A stretch of DNA of 64,000 nucleotides, taken from Oscillospiraceae bacterium (GTDB lineage: Bacteria > Bacillota > Clostridia > Oscillospirales > Oscillospiraceae). This document shows positions 42,246 to 50,098 of this stretch, piece after piece. The position numbers were made by a program, and so were the translations under genes. The notes beneath the pieces are model-generated. The model was not told where the DNA came from, did no database searches, and saw nothing but the letters and a program-made list of their open reading frames with translations. Every line of letters starts with the position of its first letter. Position 1 is the stretch's first letter. The stretch covers positions 41,337 to 105,336 of the forward strand of contig JAFRMX010000016.1 in the NCBI GenBank assembly GCA_017430455.1. Reading direction: 5' to 3'.

Positions 42246-43262
42246 TCAGTATTTACCGAAGGTGCAGTTGGGGAAATGGCAGACCTTGCACATCTGGCAC
42301 GCGCCTCCGTCCCCAAGGTTTATGAGGTCCTCTTTCGTAAGCGGGTCTCCCGCAAATACCTGAGGCATGAGAGCGTCAAACACTGTTGTAGGCCTGCTTA
42401 TGGAGGCTCCGGGAACGCCCATAATGGTGACATTGTCCAGATAGGCTATGAGTGTCATATTTCCGGGCTGGGCAGGAACTCCGTAGGAGATTATCCCGGC
42501 ACCGAGCTGCCTGATCGCTGTCGGAGTCAGGTCGTCGGGATCGACGGACATGCCTCCGGTCATAAACAGCAGATCTGCGCCGTTTTCAATATGTGCCTTC
42601 GCGGCATTCACTATCATATCGAGATCATCGTCACAGAAAGTAACTCCGATTATCTCTGAGGGGTATTTATCCATCTTCGCCCGAAGGACGCCTTCAAATT
42701 TGTCCTTGATCCTGCCCGTATAAACCTCCGAGCCTGTTATTACGATGCCGACCTTCTTCTCTTTATAAGGCCTCAGTTCCATAAGTTTTCTGCCTTTACA
42801 GAGCTCCTCCGCCATGATTATCTGTTTTTCGTCGCAGACGAGCGGAATGATCCTCATGGCAGCAAGTCTGGCTCCGGGTTCAACGGGATAATGATCCGGC
42901 AGAGTAAGGATCGTAAGATCGCCGATACTGTTCAGTTTTTTGAGAAGCTCCCGGTCGACTCTGAACATACCGCGTTTGTCCGCAATCAGAGTTACCTTTC
43001 CTTCTGAAGGCCCCTCATAGTGTGCGCCTTCTACCGGCGCCATTGCGGCCATTCTCAGAGCCGCGTCCTCCTCATGTATCTCACCGGCATTTTCTTCCCA
43101 GATAAAAACAGTCTTCTTTCCAATGTCCAGGAGAGCAGGAATATCTTCCTCCTGAATGACATGCCCTCTTTTAAAAGCCGGCCCCTTGAAGCCGTCTCTC
43201 ATCGCGGTTATATCGTGACACAATGTAAGCCCTACAGCATCTTCAACTCTGATTTTTTTCAT
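42246..43262 (-). CDS. Molybdopterin-binding protein, MoeA/CinA-like domain with Cys-rich tail
   Basis: 338 residues. The second half carries an MPT-binding (MoCF) fold: GIVITGSEVYTGRIKDKFEG and DLLFMTGGMSVDPDDLTPTA. The first half (IRVEDAVGLTLCHDITAMRD) resembles the N-terminus of MoeA-like proteins seen beside molybdenum hydroxylases. The C-terminal end GGACQMCKVCHFPNCTFGKY has four cysteines and could bind a metal cluster. It may insert molybdate or tailor the cofactor. It is the first gene of the minus-strand run with moaA and moaC, 16 bp after modC. Confidence 0.85.
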   Translation of the reverse strand: MKKIRVEDAVGLTLCHDITAMRDGFKGPAFKRGHVIQEEDIPALLDIGKKTVFIWEENAGEIHEEDAALRMAAMAPVEGAHYEGPSEGKVTLIADKRGMFRVDRELLKKLNSIGDLTILTLPDHYPVEPGARLAAMRIIPLVCDEKQIIMAEELCKGRKLMELRPYKEKKVGIVITGSEVYTGRIKDKFEGVLRAKMDKYPSEIIGVTFCDDDLDMIVNAAKAHIENGADLLFMTGGMSVDPDDLTPTAIRQLGAGIISYGVPAQPGNMTLIAYLDNVTIMGVPGASISRPTTVFDALMPQVFAGDPLTKEDLINLGDGGACQMCKVCHFPNCTFGKY

Positions 43263-43278
43263 ATTGCTATGCCTGCCA

Positions 43279-44325
43279 TCAATTATTTAAAAGCATTATA
43301 TCACTTGAAGCTACGCTCGCATAGAGTTGTTTTTCATGTTTGAGCCGGTCCCAGAGTCCTCCGGAAATATTGACTCTGAGAGGCTTTGCACACCCCGCTA
43401 CCGGTTCTATGACAAGGACGGTATATCTTAGATCTTTGATCTCCCTGACGATCCTGATAGCGAAGGCGTTTTCTCTGTCACGGGATTTGCAGATTATGAT
43501 ATTCTTTGCGTATATTCCGGCAGAAGAACATGCTTCATTTCTTCCCGAAGTCTCCAGGGCAATGCCCCAGTCTTTCAAATAAACTCTGTTGCCTTCAAGC
43601 CATTCAAGATCCGAGAAATTCTCGCATCCCGCGAGCTTCGCCGCAGCTCGGGTAGCGGGCTCGGAGAACAGCTCAGCCACATACTGCTTGCTCTCGCTCT
43701 CTCCTTCATTAAGAACGCAGACGGCATCACAGAGCCTGAAGACCTCGTCCTTGCTGTGGGAGACAAAGAGCGCCCCTCTTCCGAATTCCTTCAGATCGTC
43801 CGCAAGTTCCATCTCCAGCTGCCATTTGAGGAAGCTGTCAAGAGCGGAAAACGGTTCGTCGAGAAGCAGCAGCTCCGGGTCGTTTATAAGTATTCTTGCC
43901 AGCGCGACCCTCTGCTGCTGTCCGCCGGAAAGCTGGGAAGGATATTTGTGTTCGAGGCCTGAGAGATGCATCTTTTCTATTTTTTCGGCAACGAGATTTT
44001 TTTTCTTCTCCTTGTTTTTTTCCATGCATCCTGCTGCAATGTTTTTCTCAACAGTCATATTGGGGAAGAGAGCATACTGCTGGAAGAGATATCCTACTCT
44101 GCGCTTTTGCGGGCTCAGGTTAATGCCATTATCGCTGTCAAAAAGAACTCTGTCGTTCAGAACGATCCTTCCCTCGTCCGGTTTTTCTATACCGGCTATG
44201 CATTTCAAAGTCATGCTTTTGCCGCAGCCTGAGGCTCCGAGAAGGGCCAGTATCTCTCTGTCCGTCTCAAACTGTACATCCAGAGTGAAGTTGTCGAGTT
44301 TTTTTCTGATATCTACGGTCAGCAT
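43279..44325 (-). CDS. modC: Molybdate ABC transporter ATP-binding protein ModC
   Basis: 348 residues. Walker A GASGCGKSMTLK, signature LSGGQQQRVALARI, Walker B LLLLDEPFSALD and H-loop SHSKDE make an intact ABC ATPase; the C-terminal 120 residues form a TOBE-type regulatory domain common in ModC. It overlaps modB by 7 nt. Together with ModB and ModA it imports molybdate or tungstate for the cofactor enzymes encoded around it. Confidence 0.94.
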   Translation of the reverse strand: MLTVDIRKKLDNFTLDVQFETDREILALLGASGCGKSMTLKCIAGIEKPDEGRIVLNDRVLFDSDNGINLSPQKRRVGYLFQQYALFPNMTVEKNIAAGCMEKNKEKKKNLVAEKIEKMHLSGLEHKYPSQLSGGQQQRVALARILINDPELLLLDEPFSALDSFLKWQLEMELADDLKEFGRGALFVSHSKDEVFRLCDAVCVLNEGESESKQYVAELFSEPATRAAAKLAGCENFSDLEWLEGNRVYLKDWGIALETSGRNEACSSAGIYAKNIIICKSRDRENAFAIRIVREIKDLRYTVLVIEPVAGCAKPLRVNISGGLWDRLKHEKQLYASVASSDIMLLNN

Positions 44326-45023
44326 CCGATGCCTCCTTCAGTGGAAACAGGAACTTTCCTGGTCTTGCGCCTCTCCGGGTGCTCGATCATATTGACGGCA
44401 AGGAGCACAATCGCAGAAATCGCGATATTTATCAGAACCCATTTGAATGCCAGAGCATCATTGTTGGTTCTCCAGAGCTGGTATACAGTTGTGGATATCG
44501 TCGCTGTCTTGCCCGGAGTATAGCCTGCTATCATTGAGGTTGCCCCGTATTCACCAAGAGCCCTGGCGAAGGCAAGAACTGCTCCGGCGATCATCCCGTC
44601 CTTACAAGCCGGCATGCGTATACGCCAGAAGATATATGTATTTGAAAGACCGAGTGTCTGTCCGGACTGTGCAAGAGTTTCGTCAAAGGCCTCAAAAGCT
44701 CCGCGTGCAGTTCTGTACATAAGAGGAAAAGCGACGACTACAGTTGCAAAGACCGCACTCCACCATGTCATTACCATCTTAATGCCGAAAGTTTCAAGCA
44801 CCCAGGCGCCAATTATCCTTTTAGGTCCGAAGACACGCAGCAGAAGATAACCTACAACTGTCGGGGGAAGAACAAGCGGGAGGGTCAGGAAAACATCCAG
44901 AATGCCTTTAATAAGCTTTGGGAGCCTGGCTATCCAGTAAGCAAAAAAGATACCGGCGAAAAAAATAACGACAGTGGAGATGGCTGCGATCCTTAGAGAG
45001 TTAAACAGAGGATACCAATCCAT
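44319..45023 (-). CDS. modB: Molybdate ABC transporter permease ModB
   Basis: 234 residues with about five membrane spans; the EAA-type loop ALGEYGATSMIAGYTPGKT and LTLPLVLPPTVVGYLLL are standard ModB features. It lies 85 bp downstream of modA with a hairpin between them and overlaps modC. The C-terminal EHPERRKTRK tail is basic and cytoplasmic. Confidence 0.94.
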   Translation of the reverse strand: MDWYPLFNSLRIAAISTVVIFFAGIFFAYWIARLPKLIKGILDVFLTLPLVLPPTVVGYLLLRVFGPKRIIGAWVLETFGIKMVMTWWSAVFATVVVAFPLMYRTARGAFEAFDETLAQSGQTLGLSNTYIFWRIRMPACKDGMIAGAVLAFARALGEYGATSMIAGYTPGKTATISTTVYQLWRTNNDALAFKWVLINIAISAIVLLAVNMIEHPERRKTRKVPVSTEGGIGC

Positions 45024-45062
45024 AAGATCATCTCCGAAAAAATTTATCCTATTTTAACATAA

Positions 45063-45085
45063 GGGCGGCTCTTTTTGAACCGCCC
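45063..45085 (-). terminator. Intercistronic hairpin between modA and modB
   Basis: GGGCGGCTC (45063-45071) and GAACCGCCC (45077-45085) pair with a single mismatch over a 5-nt loop. The minus-strand continuation TTATGTTAAAATAGG is only weakly T-rich, so partial termination or a stable 3' end for modA mRNA is likely. Confidence 0.5.
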
Positions 45086-45108
45086 CCTGCAAAAATAATA
45101 TATTATTG

Positions 45109-45981
45109 TTAAGCTACTTTTTCAAAGCCTACAGCTGTGAATACTGCCATAGCTTCATCAGTGAAGCAGTAATCAAGAAATGCCTGAGCGGCTTCATGCT
45201 GCGGTGCGTTTTTCATAACAGCAGCGGGATAGATTATTTGCTTGCACATATCCTTGGTTGCATACGCGACAGGCGAGAGACCGGCAGAGAACGCGTCTGT
45301 ACAGTATACAACTCCTGCATCAACAGCTGCTTCAGTCACCTGGGTGGTTACTTCCTTTACGTTGGATCCGTAAGTAATTGTTCCGGCGGATGCCAAAGCT
45401 GCCTCGTCAAGTTCATAGTATTCAAGAATCTGCTGCGTATACTGTCCTACAGGTACATCCTCGTTGCCCATGCAAAAGAGAAGGGTTCCTTCTTTGAGGC
45501 CATCGGCAAGATCGTCAAAAGAGGCAAGTCCTTTCGGGTTGCTCTCGGGAACAACCAAAACGACCTTGTTCTCAAGGAAGTTGACGCGGGTCGGAGTGTC
45601 TACAAAGTCAAGGCCTTCGGTATTGACATCAGGGCTGGCCTCAATATCGAGCTGATTCATCTGTTTCTGACCTGCAGAAATAAATACATCGCAGTCAGCG
45701 CCCTCCTGGATCTGAGTCTTTAATGTTCCGGAGGAGTCAAAGTTCATTGTAATGGTTACATTCGGATTTGCAGCCATATACATGTCAGCGACTTCCGTAA
45801 GAGTCTCGGTCATAGAAGCCGCGGCAAATACAATGACTTCAACGGGTTCCGGCGCTTCCTCGACCGGCACTTCCTCGACCGGCGCTTCTGTCGCTGCAGG
45901 AGCCGGAGCTGCAGCCTGTCCGCAGGCAGCCAGTGCGAAAATCATACAGAGAGCCAAAACAAGAGCCAATAATTTTTTCAT
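45109..45981 (-). CDS. modA: Molybdate-binding lipoprotein ModA
   Basis: 290 residues. The leader MKKLLALVLALCMIFALAAC is a lipoprotein signal (lipobox LAAC), followed by a Pro/Ala/Glu-rich spacer, and then the ModA fold with VFAAASMTETLTEVADMY, DSSGTLKTQIQEGADCDVFI and ALFDYCFTDEA-like end. The ATG at 45979-45981 has GGAGG 7 nt ahead; an earlier in-frame start lacks any site. Its promoter region is shared with the divergent mop gene and carries repeated motifs, suggesting molybdate control. Confidence 0.95.
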   Translation of the reverse strand: MKKLLALVLALCMIFALAACGQAAAPAPAATEAPVEEVPVEEAPEPVEVIVFAAASMTETLTEVADMYMAANPNVTITMNFDSSGTLKTQIQEGADCDVFISAGQKQMNQLDIEASPDVNTEGLDFVDTPTRVNFLENKVVLVVPESNPKGLASFDDLADGLKEGTLLFCMGNEDVPVGQYTQQILEYYELDEAALASAGTITYGSNVKEVTTQVTEAAVDAGVVYCTDAFSAGLSPVAYATKDMCKQIIYPAAVMKNAPQHEAAQAFLDYCFTDEAMAVFTAVGFEKVA

Positions 45982-46017
45982 CTGTTTTCCTCCAAGTTTT
46001 AGAATGTTTTTTAATAA

Positions 46018-46132
46018 CAACTTGCATTTTATTACAAATTGCATAACTATATAATATGCCATTATATATATAATAGCAAATTATTTTTTATTACAAGTTG
46101 CTATTGATTACAATACGGTTATACTGTATATA
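46018..46132. promoter_or_regulatory. Divergent modA / mop promoter region with repeated motifs
   Basis: Minus strand toward modA: TTGCTA (46079-46074), 17 bp, TATTAT (46056-46051). Plus strand toward mop: TTGATT (46104-46109), 17 bp, TATATA (46127-46132). AATAGCAA (46072-46079) and TTGCTATT (46098-46105) are exact inverted copies over the two -35 regions. TTGCAT recurs at 46022 and 46039, and TTACAA at 46032, 46091 and 46108. CAACTTGCAT (46018-46027) recurs upstream of the oxidoreductase operon genes. A molybdate-responsive repressor is a fair guess. Confidence 0.6.
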
Positions 46133-46173
46133 TCGCAAAGCATAATTATTATTTGAAAACAAGGAGGCTATAT

Positions 46174-46590
46174 ATGAAACTGAGTGCTAGGAATATTTTC
46201 CGGGGGACAGTTACAAATGTAAATGAAGGTGCTGTTAACGGTATTGTTACAATCGATGTTAACGGAACACCTGTAAGCTCGACCATCTCTATAAACGCAT
46301 TTAATGAGCTTGGACTCAAAGAAGGCGCGGATGCGTATGCAGTAGTTAAGGCAACCGAGGTTATGATAGGTATCGGTGAAATGAAGCTCAGCGCGCGCAA
46401 CAAGTTCCCGGGAACAGTCACTGAAATAGAAGAAGGTGCTGTTAACGGTATAGTCAGAATGGATGTTCTCGGAGGGAATAAGCTCAGCGCGACCATTTCA
46501 ATGAATGCAATTAAAGAGCTCGGCCTTTCAGTCGGATGTGAAGCTGTTGCGGTTATAAAAGCAACAAGCGTTATGGTAGGCGTCGACTGA
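46174..46590 (+). CDS. mop: Tandem Mop-domain molbindin
   Basis: 138 residues made of two similar halves (MKLSARNIFRGTVTNVNEGA and MKLSARNKFPGTVTEIEEGA), each ending in KATEVMIG or KATSVMVG. These are Mop (TOBE) domains that bind molybdate or tungstate; di-domain molbindins store the oxyanion in the cytoplasm. AAGGAGG lies 6 nt ahead of ATG 46174; an in-frame TTG at 46153 is not needed. It is divergent from modABC and ends at a clear terminator. Confidence 0.94.
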   Translation: MKLSARNIFRGTVTNVNEGAVNGIVTIDVNGTPVSSTISINAFNELGLKEGADAYAVVKATEVMIGIGEMKLSARNKFPGTVTEIEEGAVNGIVRMDVLGGNKLSATISMNAIKELGLSVGCEAVAVIKATSVMVGVD

Positions 46591-46605
46591 TCTGCAGGAT
46601 ACATT

Positions 46606-46646
46606 TTTCCGGCTTACCCGAAATAACACGGGCAGGCCGGATTTTT
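46606..46646 (+). terminator. Terminator of mop
   Basis: TCCGGC and CCCG (from 46608) pair with CGGG and GCCGGA (to 46641) around an AAATAACA loop, then ATTTTTC. Confidence 0.85.
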
Positions 46647-46747
46647 CATGCTCTCAATATTTATAATTATTCTTGAATATCTTTTTTCCAAAATATACAA
46701 TTAATCGGTATAATTGTTCAATGCGGAAGGATAAAGGAAGACTTAAG

Positions 46748-47590
46748 ATGAAAAAGGCTGTTTTATTTGGGGCAGGTCAAGTCGGGGCAATGGTTTCAAA
46801 TCTGATCGGGTCGTCTTACAGAGTCATATGTTTTGCCGATAACTGTGAAGACAAATGGGGAGAAAAGCTCTTTGGAATACCTGTTGTTTCTCCCGCCGAA
46901 AGCATTTCTTTTAAACCTGATCTTGTGTGTCTTTGTGTGACAGGCAATGAAAGGATCGCGGAAATGAAAGATCAGCTTAAAAAACTTGGATTTGATGGAG
47001 AGATCATAAGCGCTGAGACCTTTAAGCTCTTTGATTCCAGAGCGGCAACGCTCCGCCTTCTGGCTGAACAGATAAATGCAAATAATACAGAAGGCGATTG
47101 CGCGGAACTCGGAGTCTTCAGAGGAGATTTCGCGGCATTGATAAACGGGGCATTTCCGGGCAGAAGGCTTCATCTGTTCGACACCTTTGAAGGATTCAGA
47201 GAGATCGACGTGGAGAGAGAAAAAGGCTTCGGATTCTCCAAAGCCGGGGCGGGGGATTTCTCCGATACCTCAGAAGAGTCGGTCAGAGAAAAGCTTCCTT
47301 ATCCCGAAAAAGCAGTCTTTCACAGAGGCTGGTTCCCGGAAACCTTCAGAGGACTTGAAGGACTCAGCTTCTCTTTTGTTTCTATTGATGCGGACCTGTA
47401 TGCTCCCACTGCTGCTGCACTGCCTGTTTTCTGGGAAAGACTCTCTCCCGGAGGAGCGATCATGGTCCATGACTATAACAGCCTGCAGTATAAGGGAGTC
47501 AAAAAAGCAGTGGACGATTTCTGCACTGAAATAAAGATACTCCCGTTTCCGGTACCTGACCTCCACGGAAGCTGCGTGATAAGAAAATAA
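46748..47590 (+). CDS. Two-domain protein: nucleotide-binding Rossmann plus TylF-like methyltransferase
   Basis: 280 residues. Residues 1-90 form a Rossmann-like domain (AVLFGAGQVGAMVSNLIGSS) of the kind seen in PglD or nucleoside-sugar proteins. Residues 120-280 match TylF/MycF-type SAM-dependent O-methyltransferases: CAELGVFRGDFAALINGAF, LHLFDTFEGFREID, and FVSIDADLY plus GGAIMVHDYNS, with the metal-binding aspartates. Such fusions occur in glycan or secondary-metabolite loci. Here the gene stands alone between mop and the cysteine desulfurase, bounded by terminators. AGGAAG precedes ATG 46748. Substrate unknown. Confidence 0.82.
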   Translation: MKKAVLFGAGQVGAMVSNLIGSSYRVICFADNCEDKWGEKLFGIPVVSPAESISFKPDLVCLCVTGNERIAEMKDQLKKLGFDGEIISAETFKLFDSRAATLRLLAEQINANNTEGDCAELGVFRGDFAALINGAFPGRRLHLFDTFEGFREIDVEREKGFGFSKAGAGDFSDTSEESVREKLPYPEKAVFHRGWFPETFRGLEGLSFSFVSIDADLYAPTAAALPVFWERLSPGGAIMVHDYNSLQYKGVKKAVDDFCTEIKILPFPVPDLHGSCVIRK

Positions 47591-47611
47591 TGCACATAGG
47601 AAGCTTCGCAC

Positions 47612-47644
47612 AAAAAACACCCGGGGATCCTCCGGGTGTTTTTG
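47612..47644. terminator. Bidirectional terminator between convergent genes
   Basis: AACACCCGG pairs with CCGGGTGTT over a 7-nt loop, with A-rich left and TTTTT right flanks, ending the methyltransferase gene and the long molybdenum-hydroxylase operon. Confidence 0.9.
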
Positions 47645-47654
47645 TTCTTTATTC

Positions 47655-48839
47655 TCAGCAGACGTGAGGCCTTTTGCCGCTTTCGTATTCTTTCCAGAGC
47701 GGTGAGAGCGAGCGGAGCTTTTCCACGCATTCGGGAAGGATTCTGCAGATCTCTTCCATCTCCTCAGGAGTATTGTATTCGCCTACAGAAAGTCTTAATG
47801 AACCTCTGGCAAGCTCGTAGGGAACATGAAGAGAGAGAAGGACATGGCTCGGGTCAGCGGACCCTGATGTGCAGGCACTGCCGGCTGAGGCGCATATGCC
47901 GTGCTTGTCGAGCTCCAGCAGGAGCGCTGAGCCCTCTATGCCCTCAAAACAGATATTGACGGTCCCGGGCACATGATGCTCCGGCGAGCCGTTTATTTTG
48001 CTGTGAGGTATCTTTGAGAGCTCTCTGATCAGGGTGTCTCTCATGGCACATACTTTTGCCCGGTCTTTTTCCATGTTGTCGCAGGACTCTTCTAAGGCTG
48101 CAGCGAGAGCGACTATACCCGCGACATTTTCGGTTCCTGCTCTCTTGCCGCGCTGCTGGGCGCCGCCTTCAATAAGGCTGTAGAGCGGGATGTTCTTCGC
48201 GCAGTACAGGACTCCGGTCCCTTTCGGCGAATGGAATTTGTGCCCGGAAAGGCTCAACATATCTATGTTCATGGATTTGACATCTATAGGCATATGGCCT
48301 GCCGCCTGAACTGCATCAGTATGGAACGGGATCCCTCTCTCGCGGCAAAGGGCTCCGATCTCGGGTATCGGCTGTACGGTACCGACCTCGTTGTTTGCGA
48401 ACATTACGGTCACAAGGCAGGTATCCTCTCTTAAAGCCTCTTTCAGTTCTTCAACTCTGACGACACCGTCTTCGTGAACATCGAGGAGGGTGATATCAAA
48501 GCCTTCTTTTTTCAGCTTGTCGAGTGTGTGCAAAACTGCGTGGTGCTCAAAGGGAGTAGAGATAATATGTTTCCTGCCTCTTCTGAGTCCTGCTCTGGCA
48601 GCCGAGAGTATGGCCTGGTTATCGGCTTCGGAGCCTCCGGAGGTAAAATAGATCTCCTTAGGCTCTGCATTTAAACATTTCGCGACTGTCTCGGTTGCAG
48701 AAGCGATGGCCCTGTTTGCCTGCCGGCCGAAGGAATATGATGATGAGGGGTTGCCGTAGGCTGTCGTGAGATAGGGCAGCATGGCATCCAGCGCTGTTTT
48801 TGAGACAGATGTTGTCGCGGCATTATCGGCGTATATCAT
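47655..48839 (-). CDS. Cysteine desulfurase (NifS-like), last gene of the oxidoreductase operon
   Basis: 394 residues. PLP lysine in SLSGHKFHSPKG, the N-terminal YADNAATT, HTDAVQ and the active-site loop ICASAGSACTSGSADPSHV with the catalytic Cys identify a group I cysteine desulfurase; the KRPHVC end is typical of anaerobe forms. It provides persulfide sulfur. Within this operon the likely task is to deliver the terminal sulfido ligand of molybdenum, as NifS-type partners do with XdhC, or to supply sulfur (or selenium) to the radical SAM chemistry. It lies 44 bp after the PaaK-like ligase gene. Confidence 0.9.
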   Translation of the reverse strand: MIYADNAATTSVSKTALDAMLPYLTTAYGNPSSSYSFGRQANRAIASATETVAKCLNAEPKEIYFTSGGSEADNQAILSAARAGLRRGRKHIISTPFEHHAVLHTLDKLKKEGFDITLLDVHEDGVVRVEELKEALREDTCLVTVMFANNEVGTVQPIPEIGALCRERGIPFHTDAVQAAGHMPIDVKSMNIDMLSLSGHKFHSPKGTGVLYCAKNIPLYSLIEGGAQQRGKRAGTENVAGIVALAAALEESCDNMEKDRAKVCAMRDTLIRELSKIPHSKINGSPEHHVPGTVNICFEGIEGSALLLELDKHGICASAGSACTSGSADPSHVLLSLHVPYELARGSLRLSVGEYNTPEEMEEICRILPECVEKLRSLSPLWKEYESGKRPHVC

Positions 48840-48883
48840 TTTTCCCTCCTTATAAGATAAGAGATGAACAGGTAACGGACGGA

Positions 48884-50098
48884 CTATTCCTGCATTATTA
48901 TCCTCTTTCCCTTATACAGCGGATAAAGAGCGGAAGAAAAGCCTGTAAGGTCAAGAGTGATTTCACAGTCCGGGAAAATAGGGGACAGAGACGAGATCAC
49001 AGCGGTTCTATCGATCGGACCGTTATGAATTATGTCAACCGAAAGAGCATGCTCCTCCAATTTATAACTGCAGTCTATGACAGATGAAAACTTAAACATT
49101 TCATTGTCGGCAAGGGCTGCTTTGTCTTCATTAAGCCTCGAGATATCGGCTCCGAGCCTCAGGACACTGCTTCCGCAGGGGCAGGGATCTTTGAGAATCA
49201 CGGCCCTGTCTCCGGTTCTGTAACGGATAAGAGGCATGGCCTGCATGCCTATGGTCGTTATGACGAGCTCCCCATATTCGCCGCGCGGAAGGACCTCGCC
49301 GTTTTCACCGACAATCTCGGCTATACAGTGGTTTTCCCTCAGATGCATCCCCTCATGGGCCGGACAGCATATCGCGCCTCCGAGAGCCATCTCGCGCGAT
49401 CCGTAGTGAGGGAAGAGAGCTGTGCCGAGAATATCCTCCGAAGCATCTGTCACCGATCCGGGGCACGCGTCCGCGCTGACAAGAGCTCTTTTGAGAGAGC
49501 CTTTTCCGCAGGCTCTGAGAAGCGACAGAAGATTTGTCGGAAAGCCCACAAAGGTGTCGGGATTTTCGCGCTCAAGGACACGGGCCAACTCAGAATAGTT
49601 AACATAACTTCCAATCTTCAGAGGAACGGCGCCAAGAGCTTCAATTGCTTTTGCTATGAGATCGCCCAGACCGTTGGGCCCCGAAAAGGGCATGCATATC
49701 ATGGTCCTGCTGCCGGGAAATACAAGTTCTCCGAGACCGGCTTTAAACAGCTCTACAGTATTTTCAAGGTCTTTAGCGGTATAGAAGACTCTTTTTTGCG
49801 AGCCTGTCGTACCTGAAGTGGCATCGGAGAGAACACGCTCTATCTCGCTTTGCGAACCTGTAAGGAAGCTTCCGGGATTGCAGGCGAGATCTTCATCCGT
49901 TGTGAATGGAAGTTTACATAAATCGGAGAGACTTTCCAGGTGAGCCGGAAGATCCGGGTAGAAAGTGTGCGGGAGCTCTTTAAATCTCATCAAAAGAGCG
50001 TTGAGCTTTTTAAGCTGGAGCTCTTCTATATCCTGGCGCTCTAAGGAATCGAGACCCTCCAGGCGCATTATCATTTCATCTATCCGCGAAACATTCAT
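48884..50098 (-). CDS. PaaK-like AMP-dependent ligase (DVU_1553-type)
   Basis: 404 residues. Adenylation-enzyme motifs DATSGTTGSQKRVFYTA, HYGSREMALGG and RGEYGELVITTIG, then YRTGDRAVIL, place it with phenylacetate-CoA ligase-like proteins. Several cysteines (CCPAHEG, CPCGSS) form a possible zinc site as in PaaK. A short C-terminal domain ends in GKRIIMQE, with no clear catalytic lysine motif seen. It overlaps the radical SAM gene by 4 nt. The order ligase-radical SAM-methyltransferase-redox protein is that of the Desulfovibrio DVU_1553-1557 genes, from memory. Substrate unknown. Confidence 0.82.
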   Translation of the reverse strand: MNVSRIDEMIMRLEGLDSLERQDIEELQLKKLNALLMRFKELPHTFYPDLPAHLESLSDLCKLPFTTDEDLACNPGSFLTGSQSEIERVLSDATSGTTGSQKRVFYTAKDLENTVELFKAGLGELVFPGSRTMICMPFSGPNGLGDLIAKAIEALGAVPLKIGSYVNYSELARVLERENPDTFVGFPTNLLSLLRACGKGSLKRALVSADACPGSVTDASEDILGTALFPHYGSREMALGGAICCPAHEGMHLRENHCIAEIVGENGEVLPRGEYGELVITTIGMQAMPLIRYRTGDRAVILKDPCPCGSSVLRLGADISRLNEDKAALADNEMFKFSSVIDCSYKLEEHALSVDIIHNGPIDRTAVISSLSPIFPDCEITLDLTGFSSALYPLYKGKRIIMQE